Below, in pieces: positions 46,801 through 56,864 of a DNA stretch of 64,000 nt. The translations under genes were made by a program, and so were the position numbers. This DNA comes from Lumbricus rubellus (lineage: Eukaryota; Annelida; Clitellata; Crassiclitellata; Lumbricidae). The stretch lies in NCBI GenBank assembly GCA_945859605.1, contig OX243816.1, forward strand, positions 34,000,380-34,064,379, written 5' to 3'. The notes beneath the pieces were generated by a model. The model had not been told where the DNA came from, did not search any database, and worked only from the letters and a program-made list of their open reading frames with translations. The stretch's first letter is position 1; each line of letters opens with the position of its first letter.

Positions 46801-48740
46801 GCAGACTTATGCTGCATGATGCTAGGTGAATGACGCATCCACATACTACTGAACAGAAGTCCTTATTCCTTGGCTCACTGCAAAGAAAGCTGGCAAGGGA
46901 TCAACTGCAGTTTGTTAACTGCCTTCATGAATAAGTAATGAGGCAAATGCTTGGGCCACTTGAAGCCAGTGGTTTAAATCTGGTGATTCGTAAAGACTCG
47001 CAAGGTCATTGCTGTGTCCACAATTGATGTAAATCTCGGCAAACAGATCTTGAAGAAAATAGATTGTAGTTGGGTCAAGTCGTCCATACGGAAAGAGTTC
47101 ATAGAATCTGCAATATTGCTCTTGTCATCGTTATCTTTCAGCCGCATGATTAAAGCACAATGTTTGAAAAGTATTAGTCTAAAACGGTTGCAGAATGAAT
47201 GGGGGTGGCGGGGGTAACTTAACTTAATTTCATTTTGCCATGTCTTAACCATAGATGTAAAAAACGATGGAAACGGAATAAAAAACGGGAAAAAACGTCG
47301 TTTTATTAGAAAGAAAAAAACGGAAAAAACTGACAAAAAAACGGAAATGGAAAATAATTTGACTTTTTACATCTTAAACTGCATTTTAAGCTTAAAACCC
47401 TTGTTTATTTACTACATGACATGTATCTCCTAAATGATGACATTAAACAATTAAATAATGTCATCAGTTATCTGAAACCTTGAGATTGGGCTGAAAACGT
47501 AAGCAATATCAGGAAAATATAAAATTAAGGAAAACAATAACAGACAAAAAATAAATAAATAGCGTTACATAAAAAATAAAAAACGGAATAAAACGATGGG
47601 AAAAATAAAAAACGGAAAAAAAGACGTTTTTTGCGACCGAATAAAAAACGAAAAAAACGTTTTAAACAACTATGGTCTTAACTGAAAATGTTTCAAATAA
47701 AACATTAAAACAATGCTTTTATGTTTAGACTAAAAACATTAGCACAATGCTTAATGTTTTAAAATGTTTTGACTCAAACTTTCACTCAATACACTGTTTC
47801 CTGGACAGACATACAGATACGCAAGCATGCACGCGTAAAAAAGACATATATACAACGCAACGGCATATAACGCAGATTCATAACAGACATTTACCCTGAC
47901 CAGCAAATGTGCACTATAGTGTCATTGATTACTTATTTGCCCAATGTTCTGCTTCTCATCAATCCAACTTCTACTGTGGAAAGAATTGAATTTTTTTAAA
48001 TTAATCCATCTCCTGTCTAGGCAAGAATTCATTTAATCATTCCAGCCTCTATTAACCAGCGCTTATATTTCATCAATGTCCCATGAACAAAAAAGTTGGC
48101 CAACAAACAGGTGTACTCCATAGCAGGAACAAAGCAAGAACTGTTGACTCACATAAAAACAAGAAAGTTGCAATACTTTGGACACGTCATGAGACAGCAA
48201 AAGGACAGTATAGAAAACAGCCTGATGACGGGATTGATGGATGGAAAAAGAGGAAGACCTAGAACGGCATGGATCGACAACATCTCGAAATGAACTTTTG
48301 GGGAGGAGACCACAGTGCACATGGCAGGAGATAGCCAACAAAGCATATCCGCCCAACGGGGACTCGAACTCACTACCTCTCGCTCTCTACGCCAGCGTAT
48401 GTTATTCATTACTCTACCGGCCTCCATACGCAAACACAGTGGGAGAGTTGTGGAAAAATAACTGGAAGGGTTGACCTATGATAAACTTGGAACTGTGGTA
48501 TGAAAAACAGACTTTAGTGTGGGACTCTAAGAAAGACTGGGTTTGAAACAACCCCCCCCCCCACTCAACCCCTCGGCAATTCTCACCCTGCCCAAACATA
48601 CGTGCAAGCGGAATGGCCACCACGATATAAGCTGAATTTATTCTTACCCTTCGCCGGTGTTCTTCGTAGTATGCGGTATCCCATCGCTGCTGTAGCAGTT
48701 TGCTGTGCGTAGGGAGAATTGGCTTGTACGTTCGATGCAT
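43531..48740 (-). CDS. CFAP97D1: CFAP97/Hemingway-domain protein (5 coding exons, 261 aa)
   Basis: Exons on the - strand are 48740-48648, 46493-46413, 45649-45531, 44647-44458 and 43833-43531 (786 nt), all in phase. Exon 1 gives MHRTYKPILPTHSKLLQQRW and YYEEHRRR. Exon 2 gives ARPTVDSRPPKTYMHLHVKL. Exon 3 is a coiled-coil, EEERLAVIERDNRTLLSKM to GGIDNRN. Exon 4 gives the family hallmark KSLNREKRLRELLRATKEN and KRIVSKKPEYD. These are the conserved blocks of the CFAP97 domain (KIAA1430, Drosophila Hemingway), a family needed for building or keeping sperm flagella and motile cilia. Exon 5 is a Ser/Lys/Pro/Gln-rich tail with no domain. The intron between exons 3 and 4 begins with GC. The small size fits the CFAP97D1/D2 subfamily and not long CFAP97; which paralogue is not resolved. 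Confidence 0.92.
43866..44220. repeat. Degenerate TGAT/TGAC repeat region (CFAP97D intron 4)
   Basis: TGATTGATTGAT and TGACTGACTGAC runs at 43866-43910, then scattered imperfect copies of the same 4-mers up to about 44200. Confidence 0.7.
44236..44355. repeat. (CACT)n/(CACC)n microsatellite (CFAP97D intron 4)
   Basis: CACTCACTCACT tracts with CTCT and CACC variants. Confidence 0.95.
44458..44647 (-). CDS. CFAP97D1: CFAP97D exon 4
   Basis: Acceptor GTATATCTGCAG|TTTG, donor GACAGCCAG|GTTATT (phase 0). Encodes LNREKRLRELLRATKENEEM to YPKDWWKDDSQ. Confidence 0.92.
45365..45508. repeat. (ATGCTGAGAGTGAACAATGG)n, 20-24 bp unit (CFAP97D intron 3)
   Basis: About six imperfect copies of GAGAGTGAACAATGGATGCT in tandem, ending 20-30 bp from exon 3, beside its unusual GC donor. 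Confidence 0.8.
45531..45649 (-). CDS. CFAP97D1: CFAP97D exon 3
   Basis: Acceptor GTCGACATAG|GTG. The donor is TACAAAAG|GCAACA, a GC donor. Its final AG joins the T of exon 4 to make the Ser of KSLNREKR. No GT donor keeps this motif. Confidence 0.87.
46413..46493 (-). CDS. CFAP97D1: CFAP97D exon 2
   Basis: Acceptor CTTTCGTGCAG|GTG, donor ATACAG|GTCAGC; 27 codons with the PPKTYMHLHVKLK block. Confidence 0.9.
46676..46750. repeat. (TTA)n microsatellite (CFAP97D intron 1)
   Basis: ATTATTATTA tract with interruptions. Confidence 0.85.
47249..47675. mobile_element. MITE with A-rich AAAACGGAAA body, 427 bp
   Basis: Inverted ends CCATAGATGT and ACAACTATGG, with TCTTAA on both sides (47243-47248, 47676-47681). 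The interior repeats AAAAAACGGAA-type words near both ends. It sits in CFAP97D intron 1. The superfamily is unclear because the duplication is 6 bp. Confidence 0.65.
48096..48300 (+). pseudogene. LINE ORF2 C-terminal fragment (CFAP97D intron 1, antisense)
   Basis: The frame reads THIKTRKLQYFGHVMRQ and GKRGRPRTAWIDNIS, the same RTE-like C-terminal pattern as at 39534. It is truncated before the usual end. Confidence 0.78.
48305..48432 (-). repeat. tRNA-derived SINE
   Basis: Read on the - strand, CCGGTAGAGTAATGAATAAC resembles an A box region and GAGTTCGAGTCCCCG a B box, about 45 nt apart. It adjoins the LINE fragment, which may hint at a shared 3' end. Confidence 0.55.
48648..48740 (-). CDS. 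CFAP97D1: CFAP97D exon 1
   Basis: ATG at 48740-48738; donor CGAAGG|GTAAGA, phase 0; 31 codons. Confidence 0.9.
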
Positions 48741-49375
48741 AGCTATTAGCAGTTAATTCCGAATTTTATACACCACCGTCGAGTCCGTCGACATCTATCT
48801 AAGAGAATTAACTAATTAAATTAGGTAAGACTTAAACTAAAACTTAATTAAGTCTATTAACAGCTTTCGTTCAACAAAGCTCCACGAAGTCGCAAGTTCT
48901 TGAGTGACTTGTTGGGACACGTGATCGCAGTTGCTATGGATACTGCACCGTTGAGTGTCTGGTTTTCTGGCTTACCACTGAGCTATCAATAATTCAAAGG
49001 AGCTTTCTGTTATAATAATTATTTCCGTTTATTAAAACATGAGTGACAAACCGCATTCAGTTTAAAGCGGTAGAGATCGATGAATAATTATTATAAAAAT
49101 GAGAGTTAGACAGAAGTTATTATCTGCAAAGTGACCTAGGTATATTAGATCGTGTCATCTTTATTTTATCAGATAGTTTGCAATAGGCCTAATGTGGCCT
49201 GGGGTGACTAGGGACTCTAGGCCTACGTCATAATCCGACTCGGATGAATCCAGATTTGACCAGGGCCTATGACAACAGAGGTCGTTGCCCTGGACAAAAA
49301 ATTGTTTGGCATATTACAGCACTCGATAATGACAAAATGAACTAGGCCCTATTGTAGGGGACAAACTTATCAGAA
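48741..49375. other. Upstream of the CFAP97D gene
   Basis: It would contain the promoter. No motif stands out, and there is no repeat with clear ends. Confidence 0.4.
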
Positions 49376-49389
49376 CATGATATGGTATA

Positions 49390-49430
49390 TAATTGGGTCA
49401 AGTTCGAGCCTCGTAAGGCGGGGGTGTAAT
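49390..49430 (+). repeat. SINE fragment cut by the LTR
   Basis: AAGTTCGAGCCTCG, then TAAGGCGGGGGTGTAAT, matches the B-box half of the SINE at 60318-60440 and stops exactly at the first base of the LTR. Confidence 0.6.
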
Positions 49431-50002
49431 TGTAACGATCGTGGAAATTCCGATCGTTAATTATAAATTTGCGGCCTAAAACGATTTGCGGCCTAGATTC
49501 GCGGCCTTGCTAAATTTGCGAGCGGTCCTCGGAGTTTAACCCCTTTTTGGAACTGACCGCCGGAGCAGTAATCCTTTTTAGCGGAGAATATTGCATTGCG
49601 ACACTCTATTTTTAGATCGGCGGCAACGCAACCGTTTTGATTGGACCTCCTCGGTCACGGGACTCTCACGAGTCACGTGACGTCGTCTCTGGTTGGCTGG
49701 AAACAGCTAGATCGGCAGACGGAGGAAAGGTTTCGAGGGTGCAACATCTCCGTGCTCGTGCCGACGAAATTGTTGATAAAAATAAGAAGAATTCCGACAG
49801 AAATTTCATTGAAATAATTGGTTTAATAACTCAACGGACGAACGAGATATTGAAGATACTTCTGGTTAAGACCGTAGAGTCTGGAGGAAGTTTTTACACT
49901 AAATTGTCGACGAAATAGAACCAAAATTCTTCCGTGGTAAATTCTCTGGTAGACGATTCCTTGTGACCGCCATTGTCGTCATTGCCGATCGCTGCGATAA
50001 CA
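49431..50002 (+). repeat. 5' LTR of the Ty3/gypsy element (about 572 bp)
   Basis: Starts TGTAACGATCG. I place the end at GCGATAACA (50002) because it gives TG...CA ends and a fitting primer-binding site 5 nt later. The end is inferred, since the duplicated block runs past it. Confidence 0.6.
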
Positions 50003-50007
50003 ATTAC

Positions 50008-50027
50008 TGGAGGGGTAGAGAAGTATC
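50008..50027 (+). other. Primer-binding site candidate
   Basis: TGGAGGGGTAGAGAAGTATC. Its complement ends in CCA and keeps the R57-A58-N-N-C61 pattern of a tRNA T-loop at the right distance, with U at the discriminator position. This supports tRNA priming. The tRNA identity is not resolved (Cys- or Thr-type discriminator). Confidence 0.5.
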
Positions 50028-50504
50028 ACTGTGGTTTTTATCTGATTCCTTAACCGAGAAAATTGAATAAGTATAATCTGTGAATAATACTTTGGCTGTG
50101 TGCAGTGTTGATAGATAATTAGCAACGAATGGATCGTGTGCAATAATTAATTAGATAATTGATTGAGTATAAATTGATTAGATAATAATGAACAACTCTT
50201 TCAGAAGAGAAACGCGCCTGTAAAACTGATATAAGATTTAACCTTCATAAGCCTAAAGTGTTTTACTTAAATAATCAGAGTAAAGTTAGAACATGTATTA
50301 GAAACGTGTAATAATTAAGTCGTGTAGTTAAATCTTACGGAACAGACTCTGAATAGTGAATATTGTACAGCGTACGAGAACGTTGCTTTTAATTTCAACT
50401 ATTGTTAAACATTGACAAAGTTTGTCAACTGCAGTTAAGATAGGTTTGCTTAATTAAATAATCTAAACGAGTATTGAATAACTTTGACTTAAGATAACCC
50501 TGAA

Positions 50505-53500
50505 ATGTCCGAGGTATCTTATGAAGACGAGGTGGAGGAGAATAGGGAAGAGAATGAGGAAGGAGAAACCCCGGATGATAATGACCCCGAGGGGATGAGT
50601 AAAACAGGAGTCGTTGAACTTCTACAGTCCTTCACAGGCACACTAGCAGAATTTATGGAGCGCCATGATTCTCAAATAGAGCACCTAAATAACGAGATAA
50701 GTCAATTGCATGAACGCCCGGGTCAGTTTATCCCTTCTTCGAAGGAAGGTGAGGTAGTTTCGGAACGGCTAAGGGAAGTGGTAACACCACTAAAGGAAAG
50801 GGGGATCCAAAAACCTGTTGGAGCGGATTCGAACCCTGACGACCTTTATGCAAATGAAGTCGTTGCTCTCAGACCGAGAGCCGCTGAGCTGTATGTCCCT
50901 TCCACTCGAGCTATCCTTGGTACCTGTGTAAGACAACCCCGGCCTGAAGTGGTGGAAGCTACCCTCCCTTACGGCCAATCAGGAATTGACTCTGCCCTGG
51001 CGCATACCGTAGAAACTGCTGACCCTGCTTATTTCGCATTATCTTCGGTTCCCCTCAATTCACGGACGCCGCTCCAACAGCGTGGCACCTCGTTTGGAAA
51101 CACCTGGCAGTTTCCGAAAATGGGGGTCGCGACAAGTGGTACCATTGGTGGGATGAAGCTAAGGGCTGGTATAACAAGTGATACCAGAGTAAGCGGGGTT
51201 GAATTGAGTTCGGATACCGAGGGTCCTGCTAAGATAAGCTCAGGTGTAGCAAGTGACATCAGAATTAGTGCAGGTGCTGATGGAAAGAGAAATTTTCTTG
51301 GAGGAATAGATGAACTAAATAACCCAGAAAATTTCTATGGCGCCCGACCAAAAGTGATATTTAGCACTCGAGTTACAACTGATGATGCTAATGTAGACAC
51401 TCAAAGGATGTATGATCATGATATGAGAACTGCATATGAAGGTTTTGATTTTGACTATTACATGCGAAATAAACAAATGCAATTAAGAAATCAATTAACT
51501 GAAAAATGTCTATCGGATAGCGAGCATTCTGAAATAAAAGATATGCGGCCTTTGCATAATCTTGTACTCGATTCCCATGCGGTAGCTTTAGGGCAAAATG
51601 ATGTTAAGGCATTTACTAACTCACGACTGTTAGTTTCAGATAATGGGGATCCATCATCGCTGAGGGAAAATCATCTGGTGCTTCGAGGTGCACATCCCGG
51701 TCAGACAACGACAACCATCTCGTGGGCTACCACCTTTTCCCCGTCGTCGCTCAACGTCATGGCTTCCGAAAAACCTTTCCTGCCCTCTGGCGTCGCTCCA
51801 CGAATATCTACGCTCACCCTTCCTTCCGGTCAGCCGCTCATGTCGACACCGAACCTGTCGTCGGAAACCCACGTGACACAAAGCTGCGAATATCAACGGT
51901 GGAAGGCAAGTCAGCCTTCGTACATGCCTTACACGCCATATCAACGTCTGGTCGCTGATCCAACCGCTCATGATGAACAGATTTCAACGCTGAATAAATC
52001 TGTGCAATCGTCAGCGACACAAACAGTTCCGATAAACTCTGTGGTGAAATCGAACAGTGCTACTGCTGTGAAACTGAACAGTGCAAGCGAAATCAGATCC
52101 GATGAGCATCGTAAGAATTTCAATCAAGAAGAACTGCTCCGCCTCCTGCTGCAGACACTCAGAGAACCTCCACAGAATTCATCTACGACAATCGACAATG
52201 CAGTCCAAGAAATTGCTAGTGAAAAGAAAGAACCTGCTGGGAAACTACAACCTGAATCTTCAAATTTTCCAGATAGAAGAATGAAATCGCAAATGAAGCT
52301 GGACCGCTACAATGGTAAGACGTCGGTGGAAGTATTCCTCAAGAAATTCGAGGTATGCTCGAAGAACAATAGATGGACTGAAGAAGAGAAGCTGGCCCAA
52401 CTGACCTGTGCCTTGGTTGAACCTGTCGATCAACTGCTACACGAATTTGACTCTGAAGCTTTGGTGACCAGTGCTGATCTGGTCAGTAGGTTGAAACTGC
52501 GATACGGAAGCACCGATCAAGCTGCTCTGTATCAAACTAAATTGAACACTCGTCGTCAGAAGGTGGGCGAGGACCTTGGTTCACTGGCTCAAGATATCCG
52601 GAAACTGATGATCCTCGCATTTCCGGGACCAACATCAACGCACAGCGAGACCATCGCTATCAGAGCATTCCTGGATGCTCTACGAGATAAAGATCTGGCC
52701 CTGAAGGTACGAGAAAGAGAACCAGCCACCTTAGACAACGCCTACAAAATCGCCATGAGACTGGAAGGCTATCGCTGGTCGGATGAAGACGCTGCCGATC
52801 GTCGTGATCGTCGTCCTGGGCGCATTTCGAATGTGAAGGAAACCGAACTTGACCTTGACGAAAAGTTGAACCGACTTCAGGAACAGATGACCCGGAAGAT
52901 GGAAGAAATGCTTCAGAAGTGGTCCCCGCAACCGAATACTACTTCTGCTGATGGACAATTTCGACAGTGGCAACCGCGACGACCGTTTCAACCAAAGGAG
53001 AACAATGGCTTCAGAAATCAACCGGGGGATCGCCGTCCAAATAACCGTTTCCAAGGAGAAGCCCGAGACAACAGACGCTGCTACGAGTGTAATCAACCCG
53101 GGCACCTTTCCCGAGTTTGCCCTAGCAGGACAGACAACACATGGCAGAGAGAACAAGAACAAGAACCAGAATCGAACACGGTGAACAATGCGAGACATGT
53201 GAAGGGACGAAATGACGCTTACCTTTCAGTAACCATAAAAGGTAAACATTTGCTGGGGCTGCTGGACTCGGGGTGTGAAATGACTCTGTGCCCTGCTTCG
53301 TTGGTAGACCCTGCCGAAATCCAGCACTCTAAGCAATCCCTGTTAGCAGCAAACGGTTCAGCCATCCGTGTACTCGGCGAAACGAAACTGAAGTTGCAGA
53401 TTGAAGGCCGACCATTCGAGATACCCTGTTTGGTGACTGATCAGGTTTCCGAACTAATTCTGGGTCTCTCGTGGATGAAGGACGAAAACGTTTTATGGCA

Positions 53501-56500
53501 TGTGGGTCATAACTGGATTGTGGTGGGAAGGCACAAGTTCACCGTTCATGGTAAAACGCACTCCGGACTGTGTAGGAGAATTGTGGTATCTCGTGACACC
53601 CTAATTGCACCCAATAGCGAAATGAACGTCGAAACCCATGCGGTGGTGCCTAGCTTGAAGGCATCAGCGACCTGCTGGGCGGTTAACCCTCGATTGCTGG
53701 ACTCGGGGTTGATCTTGGCAGGCACACTACTTCCCGATCGAATACTTGACCTACCGCTTCGTGTCATGAACCCTACTGCTGAACAGATTTGGATCAAGAA
53801 GGGTGTTCAGTGCATAGCAGAACCGGTTACGGTGATGGGTGAGGACGAACCCGCTACAACCTCGGCCGGCTGTGCGACAGTAACAGAGGCCGAAAACAAG
53901 CCAACTGAAGAGGCAATCATCGAAACGCTTTCGCCCCTCTGGAAAGAAATTGCGGATGATGTGCCCGGAGAAGTGCAAGAACAGCTCCGGCAGATCATTA
54001 TGAGAAACGTAAATGCATTTTCGATGAACGAATGGGACTTGGGTTTCACTGAGGTGATACAGCATGAGATTGAGACGGGAAACGAGAGTCCCGTCAGACA
54101 ATCGCTCCGCCGACAACCACTGACACTGCTGCCAGTCATCGATGAGCAAGTGAGCCAGATGCTACAACAAAAATTAATTGAACCGTCCGCTTCCGCGTGG
54201 GCCAGCAATGTGGTGATGGTGAAGAAGCGAGATGGTACGCCGAGGTTCTGTGTGGACTACCGTGCGGTTAACACTAAGACCCGGAAGGACGCCTACCCTT
54301 TACCTCTTATCAGTGAAAGCCTGTACGCTCTGGCTGGGGCGAAGTGGTTCAGTACCTTCGACCTACGCGCCGGCTATCACCAAGTTGCGGTCCACCCGAA
54401 AGATCGAGAAAAGACAGCTTTCATCACCCGAAGAGGAAGCTTCCAATTCAAGGTCCTACCCTTCGGCCTCTGCAACTCTCCGGCCACCTTCTCTCGTATT
54501 ATGAATTTAGTAATGGCCGGGTTAAACTTCGCTGTGTGCCTCATCTATCTGGACGATATCATTGTCTTCGCAGAGGATCTGGAAACACATCTGGATCGAC
54601 TGACGCAGGTATTGGAACGCTTAGCAACGGTAGGGCTAAAACTGAAACCAACGAAATGTCACCTGCTTCAACGTCAGGTGTTGTTCTTGGGACATGTAGT
54701 AAGTGAACAAGGCATCACGACGGACCCAGAGAAAACCGCTGTGGTTAGAGACTGGCCCACCCCGAAGAGCCTCCGAGACGTTCGGGCGTTCATCGGGTTG
54801 TGCTCGTATTACAGGAAATTTGTGCTGGACTTTGCTAAAGTAGCGAGACCGCTGCATGCGTTAACACGAAAAGGGTGCCGGTTCCAGTGGACCACAGAAT
54901 GCGAGACTGCCTTCAACAGGTTGAAAGAACTTCTAACCGAAGCACCAATACTCGCCTTGCCGAACGATGACGGCCTTTACATCCTGGACACCGACGCCTC
55001 CGGGGAAGCTGTAGGAGCTGTCCTATCCCAAGTCCAAGGCGGCCAGGAACGAGTCGTCTGCTACGGGAGCCGACTATGCTCCTTGGCCGAGCGGAACTAC
55101 GACGTTACTAAACGAGAACTATTAGCAATTGTGTATTTCCTGAAGACATACAGACAATATCTGTTAGGACGTCGTTTTCTACTGCGTACCGATCATTCCG
55201 CCCTGCAATGGCTCCGAAGAATGCCTCTACCCATCGGCCAGCAAGCAAGATGGCTGGCCATCACCGAAGAATTTGAATTTGACATACAACATCGAGCCGG
55301 AACCGCCCATCGAAACGCCGACGCTATGTCCCGTCTTCCGCATCAGGTTCACGCCGTGAGAGAAATGCGGAACGCCGAGGTGGAACCAACTGATCTACCG
55401 TCTGACTGGGACAAGAACGCCATCCGGGACGAACAAAGAGCTGACGCCGAGCTGGGCTGGGTTATTCAGAAGAAAATCGATTCGAACGACCCGCCTCTCC
55501 CGGATGAGCTCAGAAGCCAGAGTGGACTCGTGAAAACTTTGGTAGCTCAATGGCCACAGCTGGAGCTGCACGATGATCTGTTGACCCGCAACTGGCTGGA
55601 CTCCGAAGATAGTCGGGTCCGGGTTCGCCAACTCATCCCGCCCCGTAGACGCCGTTCAACACTAATCCAGTTAGCCCATGAAGGAATCACTGGAGGCCAT
55701 ATGGGCATTCGTCGTACCCAAGCTCAACTACAGAAACGGGCTTACTGGCCAGGCTGGAGAGAAGACGTGATGATGAGTCTGCGGCGATGCGTCCCCTGTG
55801 CCCAGTACTTCCGAGGGAAACCTCCCAAGCAGGGACGAATCCAACCCATGACTGTTGGGGCTCCCATGGAATGCCTTGGAGTAGACATCACGGGACCCCA
55901 TCCTACCTCCAGCAAAGGGCATCGCTATATCCTGACGGCAGTGGACCACTTCACCCGTTGGGCAGAGGCTCACCCGATTCGGAACCAGGAGGCCGCCACA
56001 GTCGCCCGAGTCCTCGTGGAGCAAGTCTTCTGCCGTTTTGGTTGTCCGCGTCAGATTCTGACGGACCAAGGGCCGTGTTTCGAGGCGGCCCTATTCAAAG
56101 ATTTGTGCCGGCGCCTACAGATCGACAAAATACGCACTACTCCCTACAAACCGAGCACCAACGGGGCCGTCGAGAGGTTCCATCGCACACTAAATACCCT
56201 CCTCGCCAAGGTGGTAGCCCAGAACCAACGAGATTGGGATGTGCATCTTCCTTTCGTCCTCGCCGCGTATCGAGCCAGCGAGAGCGAAAGCACCGGATTC
56301 ACCCCTAATCGTCTCTTTTTGTCTAGGGAGTTGTGTATGCCAATAGATCTAGTACTAGGGGATGTACAATCTGCTGATGTTTTGTTAAATACTGATGATT
56401 TCGTGGCTGCCCAACTGGACAATGTGCAGAGTAATTTTGAACTCGCCAGAAAATTTATGCAGCGCCAGGCCACCACTAGGAACTTCCGATACGACATGAA

Positions 56501-56681
56501 AGTTAAACCGGCTACTTTCGCCGTTGGTACCTGGGTGTGGTACTTTTATCCGAGGAGACGAGTCGGGTTGAAAGAAAAATGGTGTAAACTTTACACGGGA
56601 CCCTACCGTATTGTGGAACGATTAAGCCCTGTGCTGTATAAGATTCAAAAGTCGTCCCGATCCCAAGCCAAGTTAGTCTAA
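50505..56681 (+). CDS. Ty3/gypsy Gag-Pol polyprotein, single frame, 2,058 aa
   Basis: One uninterrupted frame. Residues 1-590 are an acidic, then Ser/Thr-rich N-terminal extension of unknown role. The gag core runs about 592-750 (KLDRYNGKTSVEVFLKKFE onward). The CCHC knuckle CYECNQPGHLSRVC is at about 859. The protease has LLDSGCE (about 921) and LILGLSW (about 984). RT has VDYRAVN, FDLRAGYHQ and the catalytic YLDD (about 1348). RNase H has DTDASG (about 1494) and RTDHSALQWL. Integrase has an HHCC finger (HEGITGGHMG to CVPCAQY, about 1724) and a DDE core with GVDITG (about 1792), LTDQG (about 1852) and AVERFHR (about 1888). A GPY-type C-terminal module (YTGPYRIVERL) closes it. It makes the enzymes for reverse transcription and integration. 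The stop at 56679 cuts the frame; a further 60 codons stay open to 56864. Confidence 0.95.
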   Translation: MSEVSYEDEVEENREENEEGETPDDNDPEGMSKTGVVELLQSFTGTLAEFMERHDSQIEHLNNEISQLHERPGQFIPSSKEGEVVSERLREVVTPLKERGIQKPVGADSNPDDLYANEVVALRPRAAELYVPSTRAILGTCVRQPRPEVVEATLPYGQSGIDSALAHTVETADPAYFALSSVPLNSRTPLQQRGTSFGNTWQFPKMGVATSGTIGGMKLRAGITSDTRVSGVELSSDTEGPAKISSGVASDIRISAGADGKRNFLGGIDELNNPENFYGARPKVIFSTRVTTDDANVDTQRMYDHDMRTAYEGFDFDYYMRNKQMQLRNQLTEKCLSDSEHSEIKDMRPLHNLVLDSHAVALGQNDVKAFTNSRLLVSDNGDPSSLRENHLVLRGAHPGQTTTTISWATTFSPSSLNVMASEKPFLPSGVAPRISTLTLPSGQPLMSTPNLSSETHVTQSCEYQRWKASQPSYMPYTPYQRLVADPTAHDEQISTLNKSVQSSATQTVPINSVVKSNSATAVKLNSASEIRSDEHRKNFNQEELLRLLLQTLREPPQNSSTTIDNAVQEIASEKKEPAGKLQPESSNFPDRRMKSQMKLDRYNGKTSVEVFLKKFEVCSKNNRWTEEEKLAQLTCALVEPVDQLLHEFDSEALVTSADLVSRLKLRYGSTDQAALYQTKLNTRRQKVGEDLGSLAQDIRKLMILAFPGPTSTHSETIAIRAFLDALRDKDLALKVREREPATLDNAYKIAMRLEGYRWSDEDAADRRDRRPGRISNVKETELDLDEKLNRLQEQMTRKMEEMLQKWSPQPNTTSADGQFRQWQPRRPFQPKENNGFRNQPGDRRPNNRFQGEARDNRRCYECNQPGHLSRVCPSRTDNTWQREQEQEPESNTVNNARHVKGRNDAYLSVTIKGKHLLGLLDSGCEMTLCPASLVDPAEIQHSKQSLLAANGSAIRVLGETKLKLQIEGRPFEIPCLVTDQVSELILGLSWMKDENVLWHVGHNWIVVGRHKFTVHGKTHSGLCRRIVVSRDTLIAPNSEMNVETHAVVPSLKASATCWAVNPRLLDSGLILAGTLLPDRILDLPLRVMNPTAEQIWIKKGVQCIAEPVTVMGEDEPATTSAGCATVTEAENKPTEEAIIETLSPLWKEIADDVPGEVQEQLRQIIMRNVNAFSMNEWDLGFTEVIQHEIETGNESPVRQSLRRQPLTLLPVIDEQVSQMLQQKLIEPSASAWASNVVMVKKRDGTPRFCVDYRAVNTKTRKDAYPLPLISESLYALAGAKWFSTFDLRAGYHQVAVHPKDREKTAFITRRGSFQFKVLPFGLCNSPATFSRIMNLVMAGLNFAVCLIYLDDIIVFAEDLETHLDRLTQVLERLATVGLKLKPTKCHLLQRQVLFLGHVVSEQGITTDPEKTAVVRDWPTPKSLRDVRAFIGLCSYYRKFVLDFAKVARPLHALTRKGCRFQWTTECETAFNRLKELLTEAPILALPNDDGLYILDTDASGEAVGAVLSQVQGGQERVVCYGSRLCSLAERNYDVTKRELLAIVYFLKTYRQYLLGRRFLLRTDHSALQWLRRMPLPIGQQARWLAITEEFEFDIQHRAGTAHRNADAMSRLPHQVHAVREMRNAEVEPTDLPSDWDKNAIRDEQRADAELGWVIQKKIDSNDPPLPDELRSQSGLVKTLVAQWPQLELHDDLLTRNWLDSEDSRVRVRQLIPPRRRRSTLIQLAHEGITGGHMGIRRTQAQLQKRAYWPGWREDVMMSLRRCVPCAQYFRGKPPKQGRIQPMTVGAPMECLGVDITGPHPTSSKGHRYILTAVDHFTRWAEAHPIRNQEAATVARVLVEQVFCRFGCPRQILTDQGPCFEAALFKDLCRRLQIDKIRTTPYKPSTNGAVERFHRTLNTLLAKVVAQNQRDWDVHLPFVLAAYRASESESTGFTPNRLFLSRELCMPIDLVLGDVQSADVLLNTDDFVAAQLDNVQSNFELARKFMQRQATTRNFRYDMKVKPATFAVGTWVWYFYPRRRVGLKEKWCKLYTGPYRIVERLSPVLYKIQKSSRSQAKLV

Positions 56682-56864
56682 ATAGACAAGCTCAAAGCAT
56701 TCACGGGGGAACCCCCTAAGGACTGGGATTTGAGCCCCGCTATGGATCTGGAAGGACCCAGAGACTTGGAGGCCCTGGTTAATATGGATGAACCAGAGGT
56801 AGAAGATACCTTGCCCCTTTCGCGGCCCCGTCGGAATATCGTCCGACCTGTAAGGTATAGGTAG
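56682..56864 (+). pseudogene. C-terminal extension of pol beyond an in-frame TAA
   Basis: Directly after the TAA the same frame continues for 60 codons to TAG (56862-56864), with IDKLKAFTG and RPRRNIVRPVRYR. Related Ty3 pol proteins carry a VDKLKPY-like segment right after the GPY module, so the TAA is probably a nonsense change within pol. Readthrough is possible but unproven. Confidence 0.65.

Noticed and set aside
49637..49918. 93-codon ORF at the LTR (repeated at 58796-59077)
   Set aside because: It lies in the LTR, has no recognisable domain, and its identity in both copies only reflects LTR duplication.
51654..56497. Many 60-170-codon ORFs inside gag-pol in other frames
   Set aside because: Shadows of the 2,058-codon frame, which carries all catalytic motifs.
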